From: Dokdonia sp.
Lineage (GTDB): Bacteria; Bacteroidota; Bacteroidia; Flavobacteriales; Flavobacteriaceae
DNA: 64,000 bases
Assembly (NCBI GenBank): GCA_020630915.1
Contig: JAHDIF010000009.1
Span: 47,680-111,679, forward strand
Reading direction: 5' to 3'
A program made the position numbers and the translations under genes. The notes under the pieces were generated by a model. It made no database searches. It was given only the letters and a program-made list of their open reading frames with translations, and was not told the DNA's origin. This document shows, one piece after another, positions 37,602-46,455 of this stretch (the first letter of the stretch is position 1; every line of letters begins with the position of its first letter).

Positions 37602-38258
37602 TTGAAAACTATATCTAATTGTATTTCGGAGATAATTGTTTCGCAACCTTATCTTGAAGAAGCACTCTCTCAAAAGATTATTAACTACTCTGCACTTGCT
37701 GAAAAATTAAATCAGCAGGTAGAAGATATGTTAGGCAAACCTGTAAAAAGCGGTGCTATTTTAATGGCGTTAAGACGCTATGCGCCACCTACAGACACTA
37801 AAAAATCTATGCGGCTGCAAGAAGTTCTAGCCTCATTAGGGGATATTACCGTTCGTTCAAAACTAATTGTATTCACCTTCAAAAATTCTCCCACACTCAT
37901 TAAAAACCATGCCATTGTTCTAAGTTCCGTAGGGCAGAACCCGCATGTATTCTATACATTTTCTAGAGGTATTCACGAGAGTACACTCATTATTTCAAGT
38001 AGTGAAAAAGACAATATTGAAAAAAATTTTAAGAATGAGACTACTTTAAATTATCAAGATAATCTCTCAGCAATAAGCATACGATTACCAAAAGGAAATA
38101 ACACGGTAGCCGGCTTATACTATCAGATTTTCAAAAGACTCGCTTGGGAAGGCATTGCCCTTAGTGAGCTTATTTCAACTACAAATGAATTTATTGTATT
38201 AGTCGAGGATCATCTTGTAGACCGAGCGTTTTCTGTTATTAAAAAACTGCATACCTAA
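37602..38258 (+). CDS. uncharacterised ACT-like protein divergent from lysC
   Basis: 218 residues from a TTG start; no in-frame ATG occurs before residue 43. The N-terminal half (EEALSQKIINYSALAEKLNQQVEDML...GAILMALRRY) looks like a small helical DNA-binding or oligomerisation domain; the second half (LSAISIRLPKGNNTVAGLYYQIFKRLAWEGIALSEL...EFIVLVEDHLVDRAFSVIKKL) has the beta-alpha-beta pattern of an ACT domain. An amino-acid-responsive partner or regulator of aspartate kinase is plausible but unproven. Its stop overlaps the convergent brnQ stop by 4 bp. Confidence 0.65.
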   Translation: MKTISNCISEIIVSQPYLEEALSQKIINYSALAEKLNQQVEDMLGKPVKSGAILMALRRYAPPTDTKKSMRLQEVLASLGDITVRSKLIVFTFKNSPTLIKNHAIVLSSVGQNPHVFYTFSRGIHESTLIISSSEKDNIEKNFKNETTLNYQDNLSAISIRLPKGNNTVAGLYYQIFKRLAWEGIALSELISTTNEFIVLVEDHLVDRAFSVIKKLHT

Positions 38259-39520
38259 TCTCTTTTTCTAGCTACTAAATTAAGAAGTGTCCATACCAAA
38301 ATCGTTGGAGTAAGCCATCCTAAGCTCACAGTTCCAAAAGGGATAAATTCTTGAATCCCTTTAACTGTATTTTCAAAACCTACCGATGCCAGAAAATCTG
38401 GTAGACTAAAAATTATTGTGGTTACAATAGTCGCTTTAAATACTTTCTTACTTGCCCATCTTTCTGGTAAAGCATTCAAAAAGATAAGCACTATAGTTAT
38501 AGGATAAATAAACATAAGTGCTGGAACTGCTACCACAATTATTGCGTGCACATCGAGCTGCCCCATAAGCACTCCTAGAATACATCCAACCACAGCTGTA
38601 ACCCTGTAGGCAACTTGAGAGTTACCTACTAGTCCCTTTACAAAATCTGCCGTGCCAGTAATGATTCCCACAGCGGTTGTAAAACAAGCCAGCCCCACTA
38701 AAACAGCAAGAAATATTGTACCAATACTTCCTAGAGAATTCAAACTTAGTTGGTTTAAAAGTTCAGTTCTATTATCTATGGATAGCGTACCACTATTCAT
38801 AGCGCCTAGTGCTACAAGACCTCCGTAAATAGAAAGCAATCCGAGACCAGCAAGTATTCCTGCCTTTGTAATTATACTTTTATTTTGATCAAAATCACCA
38901 CCTTTAATTCCTAAAGAGATAACAATCACACCTCCTACTACTACCCCTCCTATTGCATCAAAAGTTTGATACCCTTCTAGTATACCACTAGTAAAGGTAC
39001 TTTCAAAAATTGACGCTCTCATAGGCTCAAAATCACCTAAAAAACCTATGATAATAATTAATGTCAGAATGATAATAATGCCTGGAGTAAGGAACTTACC
39101 GACAACATCTAGAATTTTCGATCTATTCAATACAAACAACAATACCAAAGAAAAATACACACTACTTAGAACCCAAGAAGACACATCAAAATAGGGAGCT
39201 ATCGCCATCTCATACGTAACAGAAGCTGTACGCGGTGCGGGTAAAGTAACAGAAATACCATATACGATAATGCAGTAGATTAGAGCAAAGATTGGATGTA
39301 CCTTTTTAGCAAAATCCACCATCGTTCCCTGTAGCTTGGCGTGACCATAAATAGCCATAATAGGTATTACAACAGCACTTAAGGCAAACCCAAAGAGCAC
39401 TAAAACCCAACTATCCCCAGCATTATGCCCAAGAAATGGTGGTAAAATCAGATTTCCAGCACCAAAAAAAAGAGAAAATAAAGCAAAAGCCGTGATGAAA
39501 GTTTGTTTGGTGAATTTCAT
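38255..39520 (-). CDS. brnQ: branched-chain amino acid:cation symporter (BrnQ/LIVCS family)
   Basis: Inner-membrane importer of Leu/Ile/Val coupled to Na+ or H+. 421 residues and about 12 helices. N-terminal family signature FFGAGNLILPPFLGHNAG (about 19-36) and LPAPRTASVTYEMAIAP are clear. Single gene on the minus strand, diverging from the alpha/beta hydrolase gene. Confidence 0.93.
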   Translation of the reverse strand: MKFTKQTFITAFALFSLFFGAGNLILPPFLGHNAGDSWVLVLFGFALSAVVIPIMAIYGHAKLQGTMVDFAKKVHPIFALIYCIIVYGISVTLPAPRTASVTYEMAIAPYFDVSSWVLSSVYFSLVLLFVLNRSKILDVVGKFLTPGIIIILTLIIIIGFLGDFEPMRASIFESTFTSGILEGYQTFDAIGGVVVGGVIVISLGIKGGDFDQNKSIITKAGILAGLGLLSIYGGLVALGAMNSGTLSIDNRTELLNQLSLNSLGSIGTIFLAVLVGLACFTTAVGIITGTADFVKGLVGNSQVAYRVTAVVGCILGVLMGQLDVHAIIVVAVPALMFIYPITIVLIFLNALPERWASKKVFKATIVTTIIFSLPDFLASVGFENTVKGIQEFIPFGTVSLGWLTPTILVWTLLNLVARKRD

Positions 39521-39555
39521 AGGTTACTTGATATTTGCGCCTCAATATACTATGA

Positions 39556-40347
39556 ATGACTGCCACACACAAAGGTGTTTCTATAAATTATACAGATCAA
39601 GGTGCTGGACTTCCCCTAGTACTACTTCATGGTTTTATAGAAAACAGCGCTATGTGGGAGGATCTTGTAGTACCGCTTTCTCAAAAGTATCGTGTCATCT
39701 GCATAGATCTTTTAGGACATGGAGAGTCTGAATGTATCGGCTATATCCATACTATGGAGGAAATGGCAGGGGCAGTCCATTCTGTGATCTTACATTTAAA
39801 ACTGCCTGCGGTTTCTATCATTGGTCATAGTATGGGTGGTTATGTAGGTTGCGCTTTCGCGAAAGCGTACCCAGAAAAATTAGCAGCCCTTTGCTTACTT
39901 AATTCTACCCCGCTGCCAGATAACCCCGAAAGGAAATTACTGAGAACACGAGCTAACAAAATGGCAAAACAACAATACACTCAACTCATAAAGATGTCCT
40001 TTGGGAATCTTTTTGACAGTGCAACAAAATCGAGGTGTAGTGACCAAATAAAGTTAGCTTTAAATCAAGCATTACAAACACCTGTGCAGGGATATATCGC
40101 TGCAAACTCGGGAATGAGCCTTAGAGAAGATTACTCTTCAACCTGGATGCAAGGTTACTTTAAAAAAGGAATGATCCTAGGAGAAAGCGACTGGATTGTT
40201 GACAGTGATAGGCACAAAAAGGACTTTAAAGACTCTTGTGACTATTTTAAAATTATACCAGGAGGACATATGAGCCCTATTGGACAAACTGCCAGCGTAA
40301 TAAATAATATTTTACACTTTTTGCAGATCACCTTGAGCAGTACGTAG
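39556..40347 (+). CDS. alpha/beta hydrolase
   Basis: 263 residues, cytosolic. Oxyanion loop LLHGFIENSAMWEDL, nucleophile elbow IIGHSMGGYVG (Ser in GHSMG), a helical cap, and the catalytic His in PGGHMSPIGQ near the end. Likely an esterase or related hydrolase; substrate unknown. A perfect palindrome copy is read just after the nucleophile elbow as CAFAKAYPEK. The overlapping track ORF at 39492 is a shadow. Confidence 0.88.
   Translation: MTATHKGVSINYTDQGAGLPLVLLHGFIENSAMWEDLVVPLSQKYRVICIDLLGHGESECIGYIHTMEEMAGAVHSVILHLKLPAVSIIGHSMGGYVGCAFAKAYPEKLAALCLLNSTPLPDNPERKLLRTRANKMAKQQYTQLIKMSFGNLFDSATKSRCSDQIKLALNQALQTPVQGYIAANSGMSLREDYSSTWMQGYFKKGMILGESDWIVDSDRHKKDFKDSCDYFKIIPGGHMSPIGQTASVINNILHFLQITLSST
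39853..39866. repeat. iterated palindrome, copy 10 (inside hydrolase gene)
   Basis: Perfect copy read as A-F-A-K-A in the helix after the catalytic Ser. Confidence 0.95.
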
Positions 40348-40447
40348 AGGAAATGCTATTTTTTATCGTTGTTATAGGCGCTCTAACTTAGGAAATTTCT
40401 ATGTTGGAAAAAATTAATAATATGCGATATAATTAAAAGTATAAGAT

Positions 40448-40678
40448 TTGTCATCTTCATCTACTGTTTTAAAATTTTATTTGTGCAAGGCATTTGGCCA
40501 TAATTATCGTAAAATTAAATCGTACGATAATGGCGTGGTGAAGTTAGAATGCAAAAATTGTCATAAGTTTTATATGAAAAAGAAATTTGGGGGAGTCATC
40601 CCATTTTCTAACAGGCTAGAACAAGCTTATGAAGGTTTAGAAAAGTACCGAATAAAAAAATCACACAGATTCAACTAA
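40448..40678 (+). CDS. zinc-ribbon microprotein, first of a tandem pair
   Basis: 76 residues from a TTG start (no in-frame ATG upstream before a stop). The pattern C-K-x-F-G-H-x-Y-R ... E-C-x-x-C offers Cys, His, Cys, Cys as zinc ligands, followed by a basic helix-rich tail (LEQAYEGLEKYRIKKS). It aligns along most of its length with the next gene. Reminiscent of the small DUF1660 prophage family, but I do not claim membership. Function unknown. Confidence 0.6.
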   Translation: MSSSSTVLKFYLCKAFGHNYRKIKSYDNGVVKLECKNCHKFYMKKKFGGVIPFSNRLEQAYEGLEKYRIKKSHRFN

Positions 40679-40847
40679 AATTTAAAGAGTAAGCTCTTAT
40701 CCTTAATTACTTGAAAACAACTGTCAAAAACGCAGGACGTTAGTTGAATTAATCTTGCTTTTTGTTAATTTTTTAAGCATTTCATCGATTATTTTGTGCA
40801 TTTAGTAGATTTTTTATCATATTCGTATGTGAAAAAATCTTAAAATC

Positions 40848-41099
40848 ATGGCAATTATTACAAACGTTCACAAAGAACAGACCTTCAACCCCATCGCAAG
40901 CATTTCTTGTAAACTTTTTGGACACAAATACCGCATTACTAAAAGATACGAATCTAATCTGAAAGAATTTGAGTGCGCTCATTGTAAAAAGCAATTTACT
41001 TTAGACGGATATGGGCACTACACCCCATTAACTCCAAAACTCAAAAAAGTAAATGAAGTGTATGAAAGTTTCTATACTAAGAAATTATCAATTAGGTAA
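40848..41099 (+). CDS. zinc-ribbon microprotein, second of a tandem pair
   Basis: 83 residues, ATG start. CKLFGHKYR and FECAHCKKQF repeat the C-K-x-FGH-x-YR / EC-x-x-C pattern of the preceding gene, and the tails also align (LKKVNEVYESFYTKKL against LEQAYEGLEKYRIKKS). The two are therefore diverged duplicates. Separated by 169 bp, so not obviously one operon. Convergent with thiL, with 1 bp between stops. Confidence 0.68.
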   Translation: MAIITNVHKEQTFNPIASISCKLFGHKYRITKRYESNLKEFECAHCKKQFTLDGYGHYTPLTPKLKKVNEVYESFYTKKLSIR

Positions 41100-41100
41100 A

Positions 41101-42150
41101 TTAAGACCCTTCTAGCGCATTCCAACCTCTTGAAATAAGAGGTATCGTTGTGTTTGCTCTTGTAATTAAATGTTTACCATCTCCTTCTGGCAAAATGTGA
41201 CCAATAACAGTGAAATTAGGATTCCCTTTTATTTTAGGATAATCTTTTTGTGTTATACTGAACAATAATTCATAATCCTCCCCACCACTCAAGGCAATTG
41301 TTGTACTATCTATAGTAAACTCCTCACATACATTTATTACCTGAGGATCTAAAGGAATTTTATCTTCATATACGTGACACCCTACTTTAGAGTTCTTACA
41401 AATGTGCAACACTTCAGAAGAAAGCCCATCACTAATATCTATCATCGCTGTAGGAACTACCTCTAGAGCCTTCAATAACTCAACTACATCTTTACGTGCT
41501 TCTGGTTTTAACTGGCGCTCTACTATGTAGGAATACTGCTCCAAATCCGGTTGATTATTAGGATTGGCCTTAAACACGGCCTTTTCCCTTTCTAGTACCT
41601 GCAGTCCCATATATGCTGCACCTAAGTCTCCAGAAACTACCAATAAGTCATTTTCTTTGGCTCCAGAACGGTGAACAATATCTTCCTTTGCAGCATGTCC
41701 TATTGCCGTAATACTTATAACCAAACCTACGTTTGAGGAAGTTGTATCTCCACCAACAAGATCAACTTTATAATTTTTACAAGCTGCGTTAATGCCCTCA
41801 TACAAATCCTCCAGCGCTTCTAAGGGAAACCTATTTGAAACTGCTATGGAAACAGTAACCTGACTCGCAATTGCATTCATTGCATAAATATCAGATAAGT
41901 TTACCATTACCGCCTTATATCCTAAATGTTTAAGGGGGACATAACTTAAGTCAAAGTGCACGCCTTCTACTAACAAATCAGTACTAATTACTACCTGATC
42001 TTTTGAAAATTCCAAAATTGCAGCATCATCTCCCACACCTAAAACAGTTGTATCCTGACGTACAGCAAAGTTCTTAGTAAGATGCTCTATTAACCCAAAT
42101 TCACCTAATTCTCCCAAAGAGGTTCTTGATTGATCTTTATCTTCTAGCAT
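41101..42150 (-). CDS. thiL: thiamine-monophosphate kinase
   Basis: ATP-dependent phosphorylation of thiamine phosphate to the diphosphate cofactor. 349 residues. ThiL/PurM-type motifs: GVGDDAAIL, STDLLVEGVHFD, GYKAVMVNLSDIYAM and LVGGDTTSS (metal-binding Asp residues). The track's TTG start (42180) lies upstream of a perfect -7 box; the ATG at 42150 gives the usual MLEDKDQSRTSLGELGEFGLI start. The transcript would have almost no leader. Confidence 0.95.
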   Translation of the reverse strand: MLEDKDQSRTSLGELGEFGLIEHLTKNFAVRQDTTVLGVGDDAAILEFSKDQVVISTDLLVEGVHFDLSYVPLKHLGYKAVMVNLSDIYAMNAIASQVTVSIAVSNRFPLEALEDLYEGINAACKNYKVDLVGGDTTSSNVGLVISITAIGHAAKEDIVHRSGAKENDLLVVSGDLGAAYMGLQVLEREKAVFKANPNNQPDLEQYSYIVERQLKPEARKDVVELLKALEVVPTAMIDISDGLSSEVLHICKNSKVGCHVYEDKIPLDPQVINVCEEFTIDSTTIALSGGEDYELLFSITQKDYPKIKGNPNFTVIGHILPEGDGKHLITRANTTIPLISRGWNALEGS

Positions 42151-42155
42151 AAATA

Positions 42156-42163
42156 CAAAGGTA
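42156..42163 (-). promoter_or_regulatory. -7 element TACCTTTG for thiL, probably leaderless
   Basis: Exact TAnnTTTG on the minus strand, 5 nt before the ATG at 42150. Confidence 0.6.
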
Positions 42164-42352
42164 ATAAAGGAGCTGTACAAGACTATAATTTAACTATTAA
42201 ATTTACAGTAACTGAGCTACATATAATTAGGAGAACACGACGTTCAATTGTTATATAAGTGTGTAATTGACAAGGAACTCTTTATAAGAACTTACGCTAG
42301 GCTGTATTCATTTTGTAACTTTACACAGCCAGAGCAAACAACTGCTAATCCT

Positions 42353-43765
42353 ATGAAAAAAACTATCTCACTATCATTATCTATTCTTTTTATGATCCTT
42401 TCGCTATGTGTAGTGGCTCAAACACCTTGCGAAAACAACGAAGCCAACGGATTCCCTTGCTTGGGTTATGATCTTCAAGATAGAATAACGGGTGGAGAAA
42501 TGAATGCTTCTTTTGTAAATGATAGTTGGGGATGGACCGATCCTTTAGATGGAAAAGAATATGCCCTAGTAGGTCTAAATAATGGGACTGCCTTTATTGA
42601 CATTTCCAACCCCACGGATGTTATTTATCTTGGCAAACTACCCACCCATACAGGGAATAGCATTTGGAGAGACGTAAAGGTATATAATAACTATGCCTTT
42701 ATCGTAAGCGAGGCATCTGGACATGGCATGCAAGTTTTTGATTTAACTAGACTTCGCGATGTAGATACCCCCCCTGCCATCTTTACAGAAGATGCTCATT
42801 ACAATGGTTTTGGAAATGCACACAATATCGTTATCAATACAGAAAGCGGGTTCGCATACGGTGTGGGAACTTCTACCTTTGGAGGAGGACCTCATTTTGT
42901 AAACATTCAAGACCCTTTAAATCCTATTGCCGCCGGCGGATATAGTGAAAACAACTACAGTCACGATGCCCAAGTGGTTACATACACTGGCCCAGACGTT
43001 GATTATACAGGCAGAGAAATTCTAATAGGTAGTAATGCAAATCTTGTTGCAATTGTTGATATCACAGACAAGAACAATCCTGTAGAAATTTCTACTATTT
43101 CTTATCCGGCTATTGGATATACGCACCAAGGTTGGTTTACAGAAGACCAGAAATTTTTCCTTTTAGGAGATGAAATAGATGAAATAAGTTTTGGATTCAA
43201 CACGAGAACATTAGTCTTTGATTTTGAAGATTTAGACAACCCTTTCCTGTCTTTTGAGTATGAAGGAACGAATGCCTCTACAGATCACAATGGATATGTG
43301 GTTGGCAATAGATTCTATTTAGCAAGCTATAGAGCAGGTATGAGAGTTATTGATATCTCCGATATTCAAAACCAAAATATGACAGAAATTGGATATTTTG
43401 ACACTTTCCCTCCCAATGATAATGTGGGCACCGCACAATTATGGAATGTATATCCCTTTTTTGAAAGTGGAAATATTGTACTTTCTGGAGAAAGCGGTTT
43501 TACTCTCGTAAAAGCAAATGAAACCCTGAACACTGTCGCTTTTGATCAAATTCAAGGAGTTTCTATATATCCCAACCCAGCAAAAAATATAGTCAGACTC
43601 CGAGCTAGCCAACAAATTGGCAAAATATCCGTTTACAACATATTGGGCCAAGAAGTAATCACGAGAATGGCATCTGATTATATAGAAGTAGATATATCAC
43701 ATTTACGATCTGGAATCTATTTAGTAAATACCCCTCTAGGAACTCAAAGAATTATAAAAAAATGA
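42353..43765 (+). CDS. choice-of-anchor B protein with T9SS sorting domain
   Basis: 470 residues: signal peptide MKKTISLSLSILFMILSLCVVAQ, a seven-bladed-propeller-like body with LVIVP-type repeats (WGWTDPLDGKEYALVGLNNGTAFIDIS, WRDVKVYNNYAFIVSEASGHGMQVFDL, HNIVIN...GYAYGVGT), and a C-terminal type A sorting domain (VSIYPNPAKNIVRLRAS...GTQRIIKK). So it is exported by T9SS and attached to the surface. The track start at 42248 is a long false extension. First gene of the tight cassette; overlaps the next by ATGA. Confidence 0.88.
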   Translation: MKKTISLSLSILFMILSLCVVAQTPCENNEANGFPCLGYDLQDRITGGEMNASFVNDSWGWTDPLDGKEYALVGLNNGTAFIDISNPTDVIYLGKLPTHTGNSIWRDVKVYNNYAFIVSEASGHGMQVFDLTRLRDVDTPPAIFTEDAHYNGFGNAHNIVINTESGFAYGVGTSTFGGGPHFVNIQDPLNPIAAGGYSENNYSHDAQVVTYTGPDVDYTGREILIGSNANLVAIVDITDKNNPVEISTISYPAIGYTHQGWFTEDQKFFLLGDEIDEISFGFNTRTLVFDFEDLDNPFLSFEYEGTNASTDHNGYVVGNRFYLASYRAGMRVIDISDIQNQNMTEIGYFDTFPPNDNVGTAQLWNVYPFFESGNIVLSGESGFTLVKANETLNTVAFDQIQGVSIYPNPAKNIVRLRASQQIGKISVYNILGQEVITRMASDYIEVDISHLRSGIYLVNTPLGTQRIIKK

Positions 43766-45018
43766 TCATAAGAAATCTATTACTAGCTGCACTAAGTCTC
43801 TTAGCACTAGCTTCGTGTTCAAATGATGATGACCTGCCAGGAATTATTATAACGCCGGTCTCAGAAGAGACTGAAGATAATCAGGATACTATTATAGGAG
43901 ACATATTAGTTCGAACTTCTTGCGAAAATGGTTTTGCAAGTATTTATCCTTGTAATAATTATGATCTTATGTCCAGACTTACTATTGAGACACTTAACAC
44001 TACAGGAGGCAATGACATATGGGGATGGACTGATCCTTTAGATGGAAAAGAATATGCAATCGTAGGTACACGACAAGGCACTGTTTTTATAGACATTTCT
44101 AATCCAGAACAACCCCTCATTATAGGAACACTACTTACCGCAACTGCAGACTCTACTTGGCGAGATATAAAAGTATATAATAATCATGCTTTTATCGTAA
44201 GTGAAGCCGCAAATCACGGGATGCAAATTTTTGACCTTACAAGACTTCGTAATCCAGACGCAAACCCGCAAACTTTTGACGCAGATGCACAGTACACAGA
44301 CATTGGGAATGCGCATAACATTGTGATTAACGAAGATAGTGGTTATGCCTATGCAGTAGGGACTGCCACGTTTAATGGCGGAGCCCATTTTATAAATATA
44401 CAAGACCCTGTTAATCCGGTCGCAGCGGGAGGTTATGAAGTATCTGAATATACACACGATGCTCAAGTAGTTACCTATAACGGTCCTGATACAGCATATC
44501 AAGGGCAAGAAATTTTTATAGGGTGTAATGAAAATGAAGTAGTTATTATAAACGTTACAGACAAAGAGAATCCTTCCTTAATAAGCACCGTCACCTATCC
44601 GGACACTGGGTACGTCCACCAAGGGTGGCTCTCAGAAGATCATAGCTTTTATTATGCAAATGATGAGCTAGACGAAAGTCAGTTTGGTTTCGAATCTCGC
44701 ACTCTCGTTTTTGATTTTACAGATCTCGACAATCCTTTCTTTGCAAGTCCGTTTTTTGGCCCAACACAGGCAATAGATCATAACCTATACACACACAATA
44801 ATGAACTCTTCCTCTCCAACTACACGGCAGGGTTGAGAGTTGCAAGTATCGAAAATCTGTCAACACCTGTTGATATAGGTTTTTTTGATACTTTCCCAGA
44901 AAATGACAATACAGAATTCAATGGCGTTTGGAGTGTTTACCCATTTTTCGAAAGCGGCAATATCATCATAAACGATGTTTCTCAAGGACTATTTATAGTT
45001 AGAAAATCTGGATCGTAA
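43762..45018 (+). CDS. choice-of-anchor B lipoprotein (paralogue of preceding gene)
   Basis: 418 residues, a close paralogue of the preceding product: nearly the same WGWTDPLDGKEYAIVGTRQGTVFIDIS, WRDIKVYNNHAFIVSEAANHGMQIFDLTRLR and HNIVINEDSGYAYAVGT segments. Instead of a T9SS tail it has a lipoprotein signal (LLALASC). The tandem duplicates thus use different anchors: one T9SS-attached, one lipid-attached. ATGA overlap with the gene before; 1 bp to the next. Confidence 0.88.
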   Translation: MIIRNLLLAALSLLALASCSNDDDLPGIIITPVSEETEDNQDTIIGDILVRTSCENGFASIYPCNNYDLMSRLTIETLNTTGGNDIWGWTDPLDGKEYAIVGTRQGTVFIDISNPEQPLIIGTLLTATADSTWRDIKVYNNHAFIVSEAANHGMQIFDLTRLRNPDANPQTFDADAQYTDIGNAHNIVINEDSGYAYAVGTATFNGGAHFINIQDPVNPVAAGGYEVSEYTHDAQVVTYNGPDTAYQGQEIFIGCNENEVVIINVTDKENPSLISTVTYPDTGYVHQGWLSEDHSFYYANDELDESQFGFESRTLVFDFTDLDNPFFASPFFGPTQAIDHNLYTHNNELFLSNYTAGLRVASIENLSTPVDIGFFDTFPENDNTEFNGVWSVYPFFESGNIIINDVSQGLFIVRKSGS

Positions 45019-45019
45019 T

Positions 45020-46453
45020 ATGAAGAATTTTTTCGTTACTATGTCAATGAGTACGCTTTCGCGAAAGCGTTATCTGTTATTGTATATTTTTACATGCCTT
45101 GTGTGTTTTAGCTGTGAAGATGATGAAGGAGCAACTCCTGGCGAGGGGCAAGAAGATGTTAGCAATCCTGAGGATCCAGATGGAAATACGGCAGATTTTA
45201 CCGTCGAATTCTCTACTATTTACGGAGGAAGTCAGGATGACACCTTTCATCAAATAATTGCTACCAATGACGGTGGTTATGCAGCTTTAGGATACTCTCA
45301 GAGTGTAGATGGAGATATTGTAGACAATACAGAGCAAGTAAATATGTACTGGCTCGTTAAAATAGATGATCAAGGGGCAATCCAATGGTCTAAAACCTAT
45401 GGTGGCTCCGGCGATGATAGAGGAGAGCACCTCATACAGACTAATGATGGGGGCTTTGTAATTGCAGGATACACCACAAGCTCTGATGGAGACGTGTCTC
45501 AAAACGCAGGTTTTTACGATCACTGGCTACTTAAACTGGATGCTTCTGGTATCATACAATGGGAACGCAGTTACGGTTTTGCAGGCTCTGATCAATTATT
45601 ATCTGTAATACAAACCGCAGATGGAGGTTTCTTTACAGCAGGGTTTTTAGACGTATCGGCCTCTGGGGGAGCGGGAAATGATGGTTTTACAGATACCAAT
45701 AACAACACAAACAGAACTACACAACACGGTGTAGGAGAGTTTTGGGGTCATAAACTAGATGCAAATGGCCATATGGTATGGAGACGCTATTTTGGCGGTA
45801 CAAATAATGATCGTGCCTATCAAGTAATCGAAGCGCAAGATGGTGGAATTTTAATGGTAGGAGCTAGTGAGAGTAATGATTTTGATATTACAGATTCAAG
45901 AGGTAGTTATGATTACTGGGTAGTACGTTTAGACGGATCTGGTAATTTGTTGTGGGAGCAATCCTATGGAGGAACAGAAATAGATATTGCATATACAGCA
46001 ACGGCTACCGCAGATGGCGGATACTTGCTCGCAGGAGACTCTAGAAGTGGTGACCTAGATGTTTTAAGCCCAAAAGGAAATGCAGATGTATGGCTTGTAA
46101 AAATAGACGACCAAGGAAACATCCTATGGCAAAAAAGTCTCGGAGGTTCTAATTTTGAAAGTGCTAGAGCGATAGTACCTTTCAATAGTGGTTATGTTAT
46201 TACAGGAGGAGCAAGAAGCGCAGACGGTGACGTCACCTCTAATAACGGTCAAAATGATATTTGGGTCGTCACGATAGACGCAAATGGAAACATTCTTAAA
46301 CAACAGAGTTTTGGAGGAAACAATCAAGATTTTGGTTATGGGATTGCAGTGCAACAAGACAATATAATAATAGCTGGAGACACACAAAGTTCCAGTGGGA
46401 ATCTCATCGCCTCAAAAGGTGGTGTAGATGCAGTGATACTAAAACTACAATAA
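45020..46453 (+). CDS. beta-propeller lipoprotein
   Basis: Up to 477 residues. Lipoprotein signal YLLLYIFTCLVCFSC. The body has about seven repeats of G-G-x-x-x-D-x-x-x-x-x-x-x-x-x-D-G-G-(Y/F)-x-x-x-G-(Y/A), each followed by a strand ending in the W-L-V-K-I-D type (YGGSGDDRGEHLIQTNDGGFVIAGYTT and others), i.e. a WD40/PQQ-like propeller. Start unclear: ATG 45020, 45041 or 45047; the last gives a compact signal peptide MSTLSRKRYLLLYIF, whose codons 3 to 7 are the palindrome. Third gene of the cassette. Confidence 0.8.
   Translation: MKNFFVTMSMSTLSRKRYLLLYIFTCLVCFSCEDDEGATPGEGQEDVSNPEDPDGNTADFTVEFSTIYGGSQDDTFHQIIATNDGGYAALGYSQSVDGDIVDNTEQVNMYWLVKIDDQGAIQWSKTYGGSGDDRGEHLIQTNDGGFVIAGYTTSSDGDVSQNAGFYDHWLLKLDASGIIQWERSYGFAGSDQLLSVIQTADGGFFTAGFLDVSASGGAGNDGFTDTNNNTNRTTQHGVGEFWGHKLDANGHMVWRRYFGGTNNDRAYQVIEAQDGGILMVGASESNDFDITDSRGSYDYWVVRLDGSGNLLWEQSYGGTEIDIAYTATATADGGYLLAGDSRSGDLDVLSPKGNADVWLVKIDDQGNILWQKSLGGSNFESARAIVPFNSGYVITGGARSADGDVTSNNGQNDIWVVTIDANGNILKQQSFGGNNQDFGYGIAVQQDNIIIAGDTQSSSGNLIASKGGVDAVILKLQ
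45055..45068. repeat. iterated palindrome, copy 11 (start of propeller gene)
   Basis: Perfect copy in an 18-bp palindrome, read as L-S-R-K right after ATG 45047, as in chrA. Confidence 0.95.
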
Positions 46454-46455
46454 AA

